Assembly (NCBI RefSeq): GCF_030272615.1
Contig: NC_081408.1
Location: 604,677,673 to 604,741,672 of the forward strand
Length of the DNA: 64,000 nucleotides
Reading direction: 5' to 3'
Source of the DNA: Cryptomeria japonica
Taxonomy: Eukaryota > Streptophyta > Pinopsida > Cupressales > Cupressaceae
Numbering within the stretch: the stretch's first letter is position 1; each line of letters begins with the position of its first letter. Positions 55,828-64,000 of the stretch are shown piece by piece. The notes under the pieces are model-generated. The model had not been told where the DNA came from. It did not search any database and was given only the letters and a program-made list of their open reading frames with translations. The position numbers were made by a program, and so were the translations under genes.

Positions 55828-57219
55828 ATGCCTGTTACTCGCTCTCAAAGTAACAAACAAAGCGAGACACCCGCTGAGTCCAGTATGAATCGAAGGTTAT
55901 CAAATCCTTTTGAAGTTCCACCAGTGGAAGAACCTGAAATTACTAAAGCACTTCTTCGGGAATGTCAAGTAAATCCTTCCTTCCAAAAACTTGTCGAAAA
56001 GCTCATGGAAAATGACAAGGAAAAATATCTGCTCATGCTTACAAGCAAAGGCATTAAACTTCTTGAAGATTTCGACCCAAACATTTTTCAAACCGGATCT
56101 CGGCAATATGCATATCAAGAACAACACAGAGAGGAAGAAACTTGCATACCTGAACAACATAACTTTGAACAACACATTCCAGAACAACGCATACTAGAAA
56201 TGTGTATACCTGAGCTAGAAACACCAGAGCAACATATACCATTTACCACACCTTTTCAGCTGAGAACCAATACAAGGCAAGAACTTTTTCCTCGGCAAGA
56301 CAATATACCCCCCGCAGCCCTTACTCAACAAATGCAAATGTTGCAAAGGCAAATACAGGATATGCAACAAGGGACAACAGTGCGGTACTCTTTAAATGAA
56401 ATATGTCCTTATCCATTTGATAGAAGCTTGAACATGGTGCCTTTTCCTCCAAACTCAGACGTTCCCAAATTTGATAAATACGATGGGAAAAGTGATCCCC
56501 GAGATCATGTACGGGAATTTTGCACACTAAGCCTTGAATTTGCTCATGATGACACCTATTTGATGAGGTTATTCCCTAGAAGCTTGGGAGGGCAAAACAT
56601 GGAATGGTTATCCAAAATTTCGCCACCCGTCAGATCATTTGATGAGTTGGTTAACAAATTCATCACCCACTATTCCTACAACATTCAACATGCCATAACT
56701 ATGCTAGATGTTTGCAACACCAAACAAAAGAACAATGAAACATTCATGGCGTTCCTTCAACGCTGGCGACGCATGGTATCTAGATATCCTCAAGATATTC
56801 CTGAAAAGGAGAAAATGGAAATCTTCATTGATAACTTGAATGGCAAAATGAGTTACAGACTAAAATTTCAATGCATACCATCTTTCGCTAAATTGATTGA
56901 AAATTGTATTCAAGTAGAGGAAGCATGTGTCAAAAAGGGAACAATCAAATTCTACAAGGAAGGAACAAACTCATCTAATTACAATAATCAGAACAACACC
57001 AACCTTGACAAATCTCGATTTTGGACTCGAAACAAAAACGAAGGCAACAACGAATCACATGATCCTAAATCAAAGCAACCAGTGCTTGCATTATCTGGAA
57101 ATCCTCAGAACACAAAAAATCCTAAAAATGCTACCCCAATGCTAACACATATGCGCAAAACACTGATCAAGGACAAATCAACACAAACAACACCAACGAT
57201 AATCAAAGCAAAAACATGA
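55828..57219 (+). CDS. Tat element gag (capsid region)
   Basis: A 463-codon frame starting MPVTRSQSNKQ. Residues about 110-155 are a Glu/Gln/His-Pro repeat zone (PEQH and EQHIPEQ variants). The capsid (Retrotrans_gag) region covers about residues 210-375: VPKFDKYDGKSDPRDHVREF, LFPRSLGGQNMEWL, FDELVNKFITHYS, TFMAFLQRWR. It ends Asn-rich. The frame closes at TGA 57217-57219, and the nucleocapsid frame begins with an overlapping ATG (57216), a one-base shift that may be natural or a lesion. The zinc-binding part is downstream. Gag forms the particle. Confidence 0.85.
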   Translation: MPVTRSQSNKQSETPAESSMNRRLSNPFEVPPVEEPEITKALLRECQVNPSFQKLVEKLMENDKEKYLLMLTSKGIKLLEDFDPNIFQTGSRQYAYQEQHREEETCIPEQHNFEQHIPEQRILEMCIPELETPEQHIPFTTPFQLRTNTRQELFPRQDNIPPAALTQQMQMLQRQIQDMQQGTTVRYSLNEICPYPFDRSLNMVPFPPNSDVPKFDKYDGKSDPRDHVREFCTLSLEFAHDDTYLMRLFPRSLGGQNMEWLSKISPPVRSFDELVNKFITHYSYNIQHAITMLDVCNTKQKNNETFMAFLQRWRRMVSRYPQDIPEKEKMEIFIDNLNGKMSYRLKFQCIPSFAKLIENCIQVEEACVKKGTIKFYKEGTNSSNYNNQNNTNLDKSRFWTRNKNEGNNESHDPKSKQPVLALSGNPQNTKNPKNATPMLTHMRKTLIKDKSTQTTPTIIKAKT

Positions 57220-57677
57220 ATCCAAGACCTAACAACAATCCACGCAATAACACAAACAATTTCCAAAAGTGTATCTTCACACCACTGGGACAATCACTAG
57301 AATCCGCATTCAGAGAACTTTTGGCAAACAAGATTCTTTCTTTACCTCCAATCAACAATTATGAACCCCCAATCAAACCACCTTGGTGGAATGATTCACA
57401 CTATTGTGATTTCCATCGTAACAAGGGTCATAGAACAAACGAATGCATGAGATTGAAACATATAATACAGGACATGATTGATCGAGGTGACTTAACGGTC
57501 GATGGTCTCAAAACAAATGGTGATCACGGAGCCTTTAAAAACTCTCTCCCAAATTACAACAAAGATGGAGCATCCACTTCCGATGATACACGCGGCGCTC
57601 GTATTAATCACATCTACAACAACACCATCAACCACATATCAGCTGAAGATCATCAAGTAAATGTCATCACCATCTGA
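57216..57677 (+). pseudogene. Tat nucleocapsid-like region
   Basis: Different frame from gag. It contains WWNDSHYCDFHRNKGHRTNECMR, in which the C-x-x-H-x5-H-x4-C arrangement (YCDFHRNKGHRTNEC) is the zinc-binding motif typical of Tat/Ogre Gag C-termini, followed by LKHIIQDMIDRGDL. It ends in a TGA (57675), but homologous sense continues in the same frame, so the stop is probably a lesion. Confidence 0.75.
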
Positions 57678-58457
57678 GATCAGCGTGATCATGAATCTGT
57701 CAATGTAACGACCCGAACTCAGAAATATGTCTTGAAAGGACATACTGCACCTGCAACTACCACACCAAAAATCCAATATGACTTGGTTAGCCAACTACGC
57801 AAGACTCCAGCTCAGATATCTATCCTGGAATTATTGAAACTATCACCTAAGCACAAAGACATATTGGAACAAGCACTATTGGAAACCAATGTACCTCAAA
57901 ATCTGGATACAGACAGATTTCAAGCCATGGTCGCCCATATGACAGGACCTCATAACCTCACCTTCTCAGAGCATGACAATACCTCATTAAGTCATCCGCA
58001 TAATACTCCTCTCCATATTGAAGTCATTGTTTGCAAACATTGAGTCAAAAGAGTCCTAATAGATGGAGGAGCCGACCTTAATATATGTACTTTAAAGCTT
58101 ATCCGTGCATTAGGCTTCTTAGAAGAATCTATTGACCCTTGCAAGAAAATTACCATAAAGGCATATGATGATGAGGAAAGGTCCTCTAAAGGCACAGTGA
58201 TATTACCTATTCAAGTAGGCCCAGTACAAAAGGATACTATTTGTCAAGTCTTAGATATTGATCTAACCTACAATATTTTGTTAGGACGACCCTGGATACA
58301 TGAAATGCAAGCAGTACCTTCTACATATCACCAGTGTGTCAAGTTTCCTTATGATGGACAAGAAATCTCCATATCTGCTGATCACAATCCATTTCAACAT
58401 TGCAATGTAATGGGGGCAGCCCAGGACAATTTGGTTCCTCATAATAGAGAAAAGTAG
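57678..58457 (+). pseudogene. Tat protease region
   Basis: Same frame as the nucleocapsid. QISILELLKLSPKHKDILEQAL is the conserved stretch just upstream of Tat protease. After a TGA at 58041 the frame reads KRVLIDGGADLNICTLKLIRALGF, the aspartic protease active-site block, with DGG in place of DTG or DSG, then later YNILLGRPWIHEMQAVPSTYHQ. A TAG closes the frame at 58455. Confidence 0.8.
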
Positions 58458-58523
58458 CAATCTTCAACGTCAGATCCACACACAGCAAAATCCAACTCCT
58501 TATGGGGAGACTTCAAGCAGAAA

Positions 58524-59927
58524 ATGCAAATCAAAGACCAAGGCATAGGAGAGTACTCTTTGGAGCCTTTATGTTTGGCAAAATTGCCGACATCACCTAG
58601 ATCACATGGTTTGCCTACTACATCAACACAACTAGCTACTCAGCCCATCACTAAATTTGATGGTACCTTCATCCAATTGGGTACTCTAGCACATGAATCA
58701 GAAGACAAAGATGTTCTTAGCTGGTTATACAAAGGTGAAGAAGAAAATCATAGAGTAGCCGCTCTGGACATTGTTCTACCAACACACATGTATGGAAAAG
58801 GCTACTTAATCATGAAGCAAATGGGATATGGCGGTAAAGGACCTATTGGCAAATGCAAAGAAGGAGTCACTGAACCTATAGATCTTCCTTCACAACCTAG
58901 CAGAAACAAAGCAGGATTGGGTTCTAAACTCACGTTCCTATTGAAACGGCCGCCTCACCTACCTATCAAACCTCAATGGAAAGTAAAGACACAGTACAAA
59001 GAAGAATCCTGGCAGGAAGCACTTTTTGAATCAGCAGAAACAATCCGCAAGGCACGGGAACGTCAAGATCAGAAGTTACATCAGGAAAAACTTCTAAGTC
59101 ACAAAAGGGCCCTATCTGCAGCAGTAGCTCATATTCAAACACCAATATCTCAAGAACAAATCAGGTTATCTCTAGATACCGTTATTCCTCCCCGAGGAAG
59201 CACAGTTTATGAACAAATCCAACAAGTAGAAGACGGATCTGATACAGAATCTACAAAAACCATCAAAATGGTATCCATCATCAAAGATTTGTTTTCACCA
59301 TACAACACACCTGTTTACAGCACAGATAGAATCTGGGATGATACCTATGAGACAGATTCCAATGAATATGAATGGGGTACCTGCTCCAATGCTACTACTG
59401 ATATCCTGGATGATACTGATTCTATATTTCTTTCTCAGGAAGAACATAACGTAGAAGATAGACCTCTTGAATTTGGACCACAAAATATCTATGACGCCCA
59501 GGAAAGCGAACAGGAACATTATGAACAAGTCTATGTGGAAGATGATACCATCGAGGACCTCGACGAAATCCTAAAAAACTTTAAACCCAAGACCCATCAT
59601 GATGAAAACTCTATCCTAACACTTACAGTAGCCGAACTTGATCCACCCAACGATTCGTTACCACTTGTCTTTCCTGACCTCATCAACTGGGACGAACCTG
59701 AAACAAATGAAATACCAATTTTCCTAGATGATGCATCTATTGTCCATTACCTATGTACCGTAAATCCGGAAACAGACTGTACCAGTGAACAAAATAACGA
59801 TATCTGTCAATCAGGGAGTGCCAAGTCTCTCAGTCACAAAAATGAATCAAAAAAAGAATCTAATGCTGAAAACCAGTTAATAGCAGCTCTAGATCATAAA
59901 AAGGTAAAAATAAAGGACGCATCTTAG
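58524..59927 (+). CDS. Tat Pol segment with a G-patch-like motif
   Basis: A 467-codon frame, same phase as protease and RT, bounded by in-frame stops. Residues about 88-135 have G-patch features: YGKGYLIMKQMGYGGKGPIG, then EGVTEPIDLPSQP and NKAGLG (58788-58930). The aromatic/Gly spacing (G-x2-hydrophobic-hydrophobic-x-x-M-G-(Y/W)-x-G-x-G-(P/L)-G) fits. The following 330 residues are acidic, with long Asp/Glu-rich stretches, and match nothing I know. G-patch motifs bind nucleic acid or helicases, and some retroviral proteases carry one. Here it sits between protease and RT, close to where Ogre elements have a spliced intron. Confidence 0.6.
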   Translation: MQIKDQGIGEYSLEPLCLAKLPTSPRSHGLPTTSTQLATQPITKFDGTFIQLGTLAHESEDKDVLSWLYKGEEENHRVAALDIVLPTHMYGKGYLIMKQMGYGGKGPIGKCKEGVTEPIDLPSQPSRNKAGLGSKLTFLLKRPPHLPIKPQWKVKTQYKEESWQEALFESAETIRKARERQDQKLHQEKLLSHKRALSAAVAHIQTPISQEQIRLSLDTVIPPRGSTVYEQIQQVEDGSDTESTKTIKMVSIIKDLFSPYNTPVYSTDRIWDDTYETDSNEYEWGTCSNATTDILDDTDSIFLSQEEHNVEDRPLEFGPQNIYDAQESEQEHYEQVYVEDDTIEDLDEILKNFKPKTHHDENSILTLTVAELDPPNDSLPLVFPDLINWDEPETNEIPIFLDDASIVHYLCTVNPETDCTSEQNNDICQSGSAKSLSHKNESKKESNAENQLIAALDHKKVKIKDAS

Positions 59928-60005
59928 GGTGAAAACCTTTTTAAGGCACCTAACGATGGGAGACTTGACACTCTTCTTGAGCACTTTCATGAGCGATCGC
60001 CCATA

Positions 60006-60776
60006 TTGATTGAGCCCACTCAATCAATCAACATTGGTACCACAGAAGCAGCCAGAAATATACACCTTGCAGAATCTCTGACAGAGGAAGAAAGATCGAC
60101 ATTCATCATCTTCTTTAAAGAACAACAAATCAACTTTTCTTGGTCATATGCTGATATGCCCGGAGTAGATCCACACTTAATCATGCATCATCTGTCCATC
60201 TCTACAGGAGTTAAGCCAGTCAAACAAAAGCTACGAAAGATGAATCCACAGGTGGCACTCATGGTCAAAACTGAACTAAAGAAATTATTAGACGTTGGAT
60301 TCATCCAACCCATTGACTATGCCAAATGGATTTCCAACATCGTTCCAGTATCAAAACCAGATGGTAGTATCAGAATATGCACTGACTTCAGAGACGTCAA
60401 CAAAGCTTGTCCAAAAGATGACTTTCCTCTGCCAAGTATCGACATAATTGTAGATCTCACAGCAGGTCATGCAATGCTCTCACTAATGGATGGTTTCTCA
60501 GGCTACAATCAAATCAAGATAGCTCCTAAAGATCAAGATAAAACAACATTCACCTGTCCTTGGGGAACGTACTGTTGGAATGTTATGCCTTTCGGCTTAA
60601 AGAATGCGGGGGCCACTTATCAAAGAGCAATGACCACAATATTCCATGACATGATGCACACATTTATGGAAGACTATGTGGATGACTTATTAGCTAAATC
60701 TTTCATCAGAGCAGAACATCTTGGTATCCTAACAAAAATCTTTGGATCGATTGGAGAAATTCCAAGTCAGGCTTAA
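60006..60776 (+). pseudogene. Tat reverse transcriptase, first part
   Basis: Frame with RT blocks FFKEQQINFSWSYADMPGVD (linker), VKQKLRKMNPQ, KLLDVGFIQPIDYAKWISNI, VPVSKPDGSIRICTDFRDVN, NKACPKDDFPLP, SLMDGFSGYNQIKIAPKDQD, TTFTCPWGTYCWNVMPFGLK, NAGATYQRAM, and the catalytic YVDD at 60675-60686. A one-base frameshift near 60741 ends the sense in this frame; thumb sequence continues in the next. Confidence 0.92.
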
Positions 60777-61540
60777 CCCTAAGAAGTGTGTCGTCGGGGT
60801 TACATCAGGCAAGTTACTAGGCTACATAGTCTCAGCAAAGGGTATTGAAGTTGATCCAGCAAAGGTACAAGCCATTATGGACATGCCACCACCACAGAAT
60901 ATCAGTCAACTCAGATCTCTACAGGGACGACTTCAATCAATCAGGCGATTCATCGCTCAGCTAGCAGATAAAAGTCTACCATTTAACCATTTGCTACACA
61001 AAAATGTACCATTCAAATGGGAGGCTAAGTGTGCAGAATCTTTTTATCAAATCAAACAGTACCTGATGAATCCACCAGTTCTAGTACCACCAGTCGTCGG
61101 AAAGCCAATTATTCTATATATCTCAACAACAGATATTTCACTGGGGGCATTATTGGCACAAAAAGATCAACAAGGAAAGGAACGCGCCATATACTACATC
61201 AGTAGAACATTGAATGGCTATGAAATCAACTATACATTCATTGAAAAAGCTTGCCTAACAGTGGTATTCGCATCTCAGAAGTTCCGACATTATATGCTAG
61301 CACATACCATCAAGCTAGTGGCAAAAATTGATCCTCTCAAATATCTACTCAGCAAGGCAGCTCTTACAAGCCGATTAGCTAAATGGGTCATGATTCTTAG
61401 TGAATTTGACATCCAATACACAGAAAGGCGAGCCATCAAAGGACAAGCAATTGCAGATCAGTTAGCCGAAGCACCACTACCAGGAAAACATACCATGGAG
61501 ATTGAATTTCCAGACAGGGATGTGCTTGCTCTTTCTACCA
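60742..61540 (+). pseudogene. Tat RT thumb and RNase H
   Basis: After the frameshift: LEKFQVRLNPKKCVVGVTSG, KLLGYIVSAKGIEVDPAKV, LRSLQGRLQSIRRFI (thumb), then RNase H from about 61095: LYISTTDISLGALLAQ, ERAIYYISRTL, YTFIEKACLTVVFASQKFRH, KIDPLKYLLSK, and GQAIADQLAE. The acidic residues expected at the active site (Asp, Glu, Asp, Asp) are visible. Confidence 0.88.
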
Positions 61541-61990
61541 AACACTGGACCCTATACTTTGACGGATCCTATACACAACATGGTTCCGGTGCCTGCATTC
61601 TATTCATCACTCCTGAATGACACACTATGCCAAAATCATATAGGCTTATGTCTCCATGCACAAATAATGTGGCTGAATATGAAGCATTGGTCATAGGCAT
61701 CAAAATGGCCGTCGAATGGAAAATCACAGAGTTAAAAGTCTATGGAGACTCACAACTGGTCATCAATCAAATCAATAACAACTATCAAACAAAGGATGAT
61801 AAGCTACTACCCTACAAACGAATGGTGGATGACTTCAAACAGTATTTTGTGCACATCACCTTCGAGCAAATACCAAGGTTGAACAACAAAGCAGCCGATG
61901 CAATGGCTACAATCGCTTCGTTACTACAAATTCCAGAGCAACAGAGTCGTTATGAGTTCCTGGTAGAGAAACTGTTCTCCCTCGCCTATG
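61541..61990 (+). pseudogene. Tat second RNase H (plant Tat-type)
   Basis: WTLYFDGSYTQHGSGACILF, an in-frame TGA at 61618, then NNVAEYEALVIGIKMAVEW, LKVYGDSQLVINQINN and NNKAADAMATIASL. The Asp, Glu, Asp, Asp residues of an active RNase H are all present (FDGS, AEYEAL, GDSQ, AADA). This additional domain is closest in type to the RNase HI group also found in plant LINEs, and it defines the Tat lineage. Confidence 0.88.
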
Positions 61991-63297
61991 ACCACTCTGA
62001 ATCCCATGTTATCTATGCCTTGACTGGTTCAGATTCTCCGTTATATGGACCAATATACGACTACCTTAAACATAATATCTTACCCATTGACCAATCCCGT
62101 AACCAAAAACGTAACTTTATCCGACAAGCTGCCCGTTATACCCTTACCGTTGATACTTTATATCGTCGAGGTCTCGATGGTACTCTTCTTCGTTGCCTTG
62201 ATCGTAATGATTCCGATTTGGCTTTACACGAGCTTCATGAAGGTATTTGTGGCACACATTCAAGTGGCACTACTCTTGCTAAAAAGCTTCTAAGGATGGG
62301 ATACTACTGGCCTACAATGGAAAAAGACTCATATCACTTTGCCAAGAAATGTCCTAAATGCCAAATTCATGGTAATCTAATACATGCACCAACACAGGAA
62401 CTGCAGCCCTTTACAACATCATGGCCCTTTTGCCAGTGGGGACTGGACCTAGTTGGCAAAATTCATCCGTCATCTTCAAATGGACACAAGTTTATTATAA
62501 CAGCAACAGAATAATTTACCAAGTGGATAGAAGCAGTTCCCATGACCACAGTAACCGGGAAACAAATTGCCTCTTTTATCCTAAATTATTTGATCTGCAG
62601 ATATGGTATTCCAAGTTCAATCATCACAGATAATGGACAGCCCTTCAAGAATCAAGATGTCCAAGAACTATGTGAAAAATTCAAAATCCAACATAGGTTC
62701 TCTACACCATATTACCTACAGGGCAATGGTCAAGCGGAGGCATCTAACAAGACAATACTGAAAATCCTCAAGAAAACAGTGAATGATGCAGGCAAAGATT
62801 GGCATGTACAACTCAATCCAGCACTTTGGGCATACAGGACCAGCATCCGCACACCTACCGGAGCAACACCATACTCATTGGTTTATGGATCAGAGGCTAT
62901 TTTACCCCTGGAGGTAGAGATCCCATCTCTTAGAGTCTCTTTGAAAGGCTTAATCCCAGATGAAGAGTATCGAGTCAACCGACTACAAGAGCTTGAGCTA
63001 TTAGATGAAAGACGCCAACATGCTTATACTCATCTCAAAGCATATCAGCAATGCATGTGTAGGAGCTACAATCACAAGGTCATTCCTCGCAACTTCAAGG
63101 TTGGTGACCTAGTACTCAAAGAAAATCCAAGAAATCAGCAAGATCGAGAAAAGAAAGGGAAATTTGAACCTAACTGGTTGGGTCCCTATGTTATCATCTC
63201 CGTTTATGGATCAGGTGCTTATCAGCTAACAAATTCGGAAGGAGATGTGCTTGATGAACCAACTAACATCATCCATCTGAAAAGGTACTATACTTAA
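61991..63297 (+). pseudogene. Tat integrase
   Basis: It begins with a linker (DGTLLRCL), then the HHCC zinc-binding domain (ALHELHEGICGTHSSGTTLA ... CPKCQIHG), then catalytic Asp in WGLDLVGK, a TAA at 62512, FTKWIEAVPM, Asp in IITDNGQPFKN, and Glu in GNGQAEASNKTI. The C-terminal part has RTPTGATPYSLVYGSEAILP, FKVGDLVLKE and GPYVIISVYGSGAYQL, and the final frame ends HLKRYYT at 63297. No chromodomain is present, as expected for Tat. Confidence 0.9.
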
Positions 63298-64000
63298 AGT
63301 AGCCTAGTGCACGGAAAAAGCCCAAAACAAACAAAAAAATTAAAAATCCAGAAAAAAGCAAAAATACAAAGTACAATAAAAACAAATGGTGAAAACCTCG
63401 TAAACAGGTGCCCTTGTGAAAGAACGACTCCTCTATCTATTTCCATACCATGTTATCCATACAAACACTATCGGCCATCGCCCGACACTTCTCAAATATC
63501 CATTCAGGACATACTTAGCGTAGTCACTATCCTGATTTGTCTATATATATCCTCCTACCACTAATCCACCATGGCTTGGTAATCACTGTACATGATCATA
63601 TCGAAGGGCACACTCAGCTAGGGGCATTCATTGGTTCAAAAACTTGCAAACATTCCAAACATCACAAATTATCGCCAAAATCAGAGGCATGACATCCAAC
63701 AAACAACACCACGATTCATCGCAAAAACCAAAACAAAGACAATTCACACAAATATCAAGGATGGATGATTTTCTGAAGTACTAAATGTTGCACTATAGCA
63801 TAAAATCTTAACTAGTTTTGCATGTTGAACTTTTTGCATTATTGGATTCTCTTCCTTATGCTTCACAGCTGGAGGTCAGGAGGAATTTCCAATATTTTCT
63901 TAGTCTTCTGTCTGGGAGGCGATCACTTGTACTGTGTGAATACATGCCTCGAGATGTGATACGTCGAATATCACTGAAGGCCTGATTCCACTTAACGCAT
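63298..64000 (+). other. Tat 3' untranslated region, continues beyond window
   Basis: No gene. The sequence is A/C-rich to about 63730, then mixed. Tat elements often have long non-coding DNA between integrase and the 3' LTR. The small frame at 63307-63564 is not supported. Confidence 0.55.

Larger units (their letters stand above)
50990..64000 (+). mobile_element. Tat-lineage Ty3/gypsy retrotransposon, incomplete at right edge
   Basis: 5' LTR, PBS, a long leader, an extra ORF, gag, protease, a G-patch-like segment, RT, RNase H, a second RNase H, and integrase. The second RNase H between RNase H and integrase is the diagnostic character of the plant Tat lineage. The element inserted into the chromovirus integrase, so it is the younger of the two. 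No copy of the LTR start (TGTAGACGTATAAAAATG) appears by 64000, so the 3' LTR lies outside the window. Confidence 0.9.

Noticed and set aside
58456-60005. Ogre-like intron between protease and RT
   Set aside because: Tempting from the stops at both sides, but the region is mostly one long frame with a G-patch-like motif, and I could not identify convincing splice sites.

Overview
This window looks like intergenic DNA from a very large plant nuclear genome, probably a gymnosperm. That is inferred from kilobase-long LTRs, old and heavily mutated retroelements nested in one another, high A+T, and the absence of any recognisable host gene, tRNA or rRNA in 64 kb. The species cannot be told from the sequence. 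Almost every coding stretch carries in-frame stops or frameshifts, so most genes are annotated as pseudogenes.

Layout. 1-6.5 kb: non-coding DNA dominated by a diverged repeat of about 1 kb, present about four times, with an inner 250-bp module amplified fourfold. 7.2-14.2 kb: long-LTR sequence, a Ty1/copia-type element (LTR, initiator-Met-type PBS, zinc-knuckle relics) and a fragment of an unrecognised gag-like ORF (copy A). 15.3-26.3 kb: a second copia-type element carrying the same kind of ORF (copy B). Copy B is split by a 7.35-kb minus-strand LINE flanked by 11-bp target-site duplications. The LINE has ORF1, endonuclease, RT and RNase H, plus a further 433-codon gag-like ORF (copy C) at its 3' end. 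26.35-30 kb: a minus-strand copia LTR with a degenerate internal region. 30.2-34.2 kb: a 4-kb solo LTR with a GC-rich hairpin island. 35.5-40.7 kb: a 127-bp tandem array with hairpin motifs, followed by a large ORF of unknown family (copy D, about 1,190 codons).

41.8-50.99 kb: a Ty3/gypsy chromovirus-type element (5' LTR, PBS, gag, protease, RT, RNase H, integrase). Its LTR contains a solo copia LTR, a GC-rich hairpin island and a striking array of seven tandem hairpins whose stems differ yet stay complementary. 50.99-64 kb: a Tat-lineage Ty3/gypsy element inserted in the last codons of the chromovirus integrase. It has an LTR, a PBS, a long leader with about 36 TAGCGC-type motifs, an extra ORF, gag, protease, a G-patch-like segment, RT, two RNase H domains and integrase. 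It runs off the right edge before its 3' LTR.

The most unusual signals are the hairpin arrays inside the long LTRs, the GCG-rich arrays upstream of two gag-like ORFs, and the gag-like ORF family that appears in several element contexts without a recognisable pol of its own.
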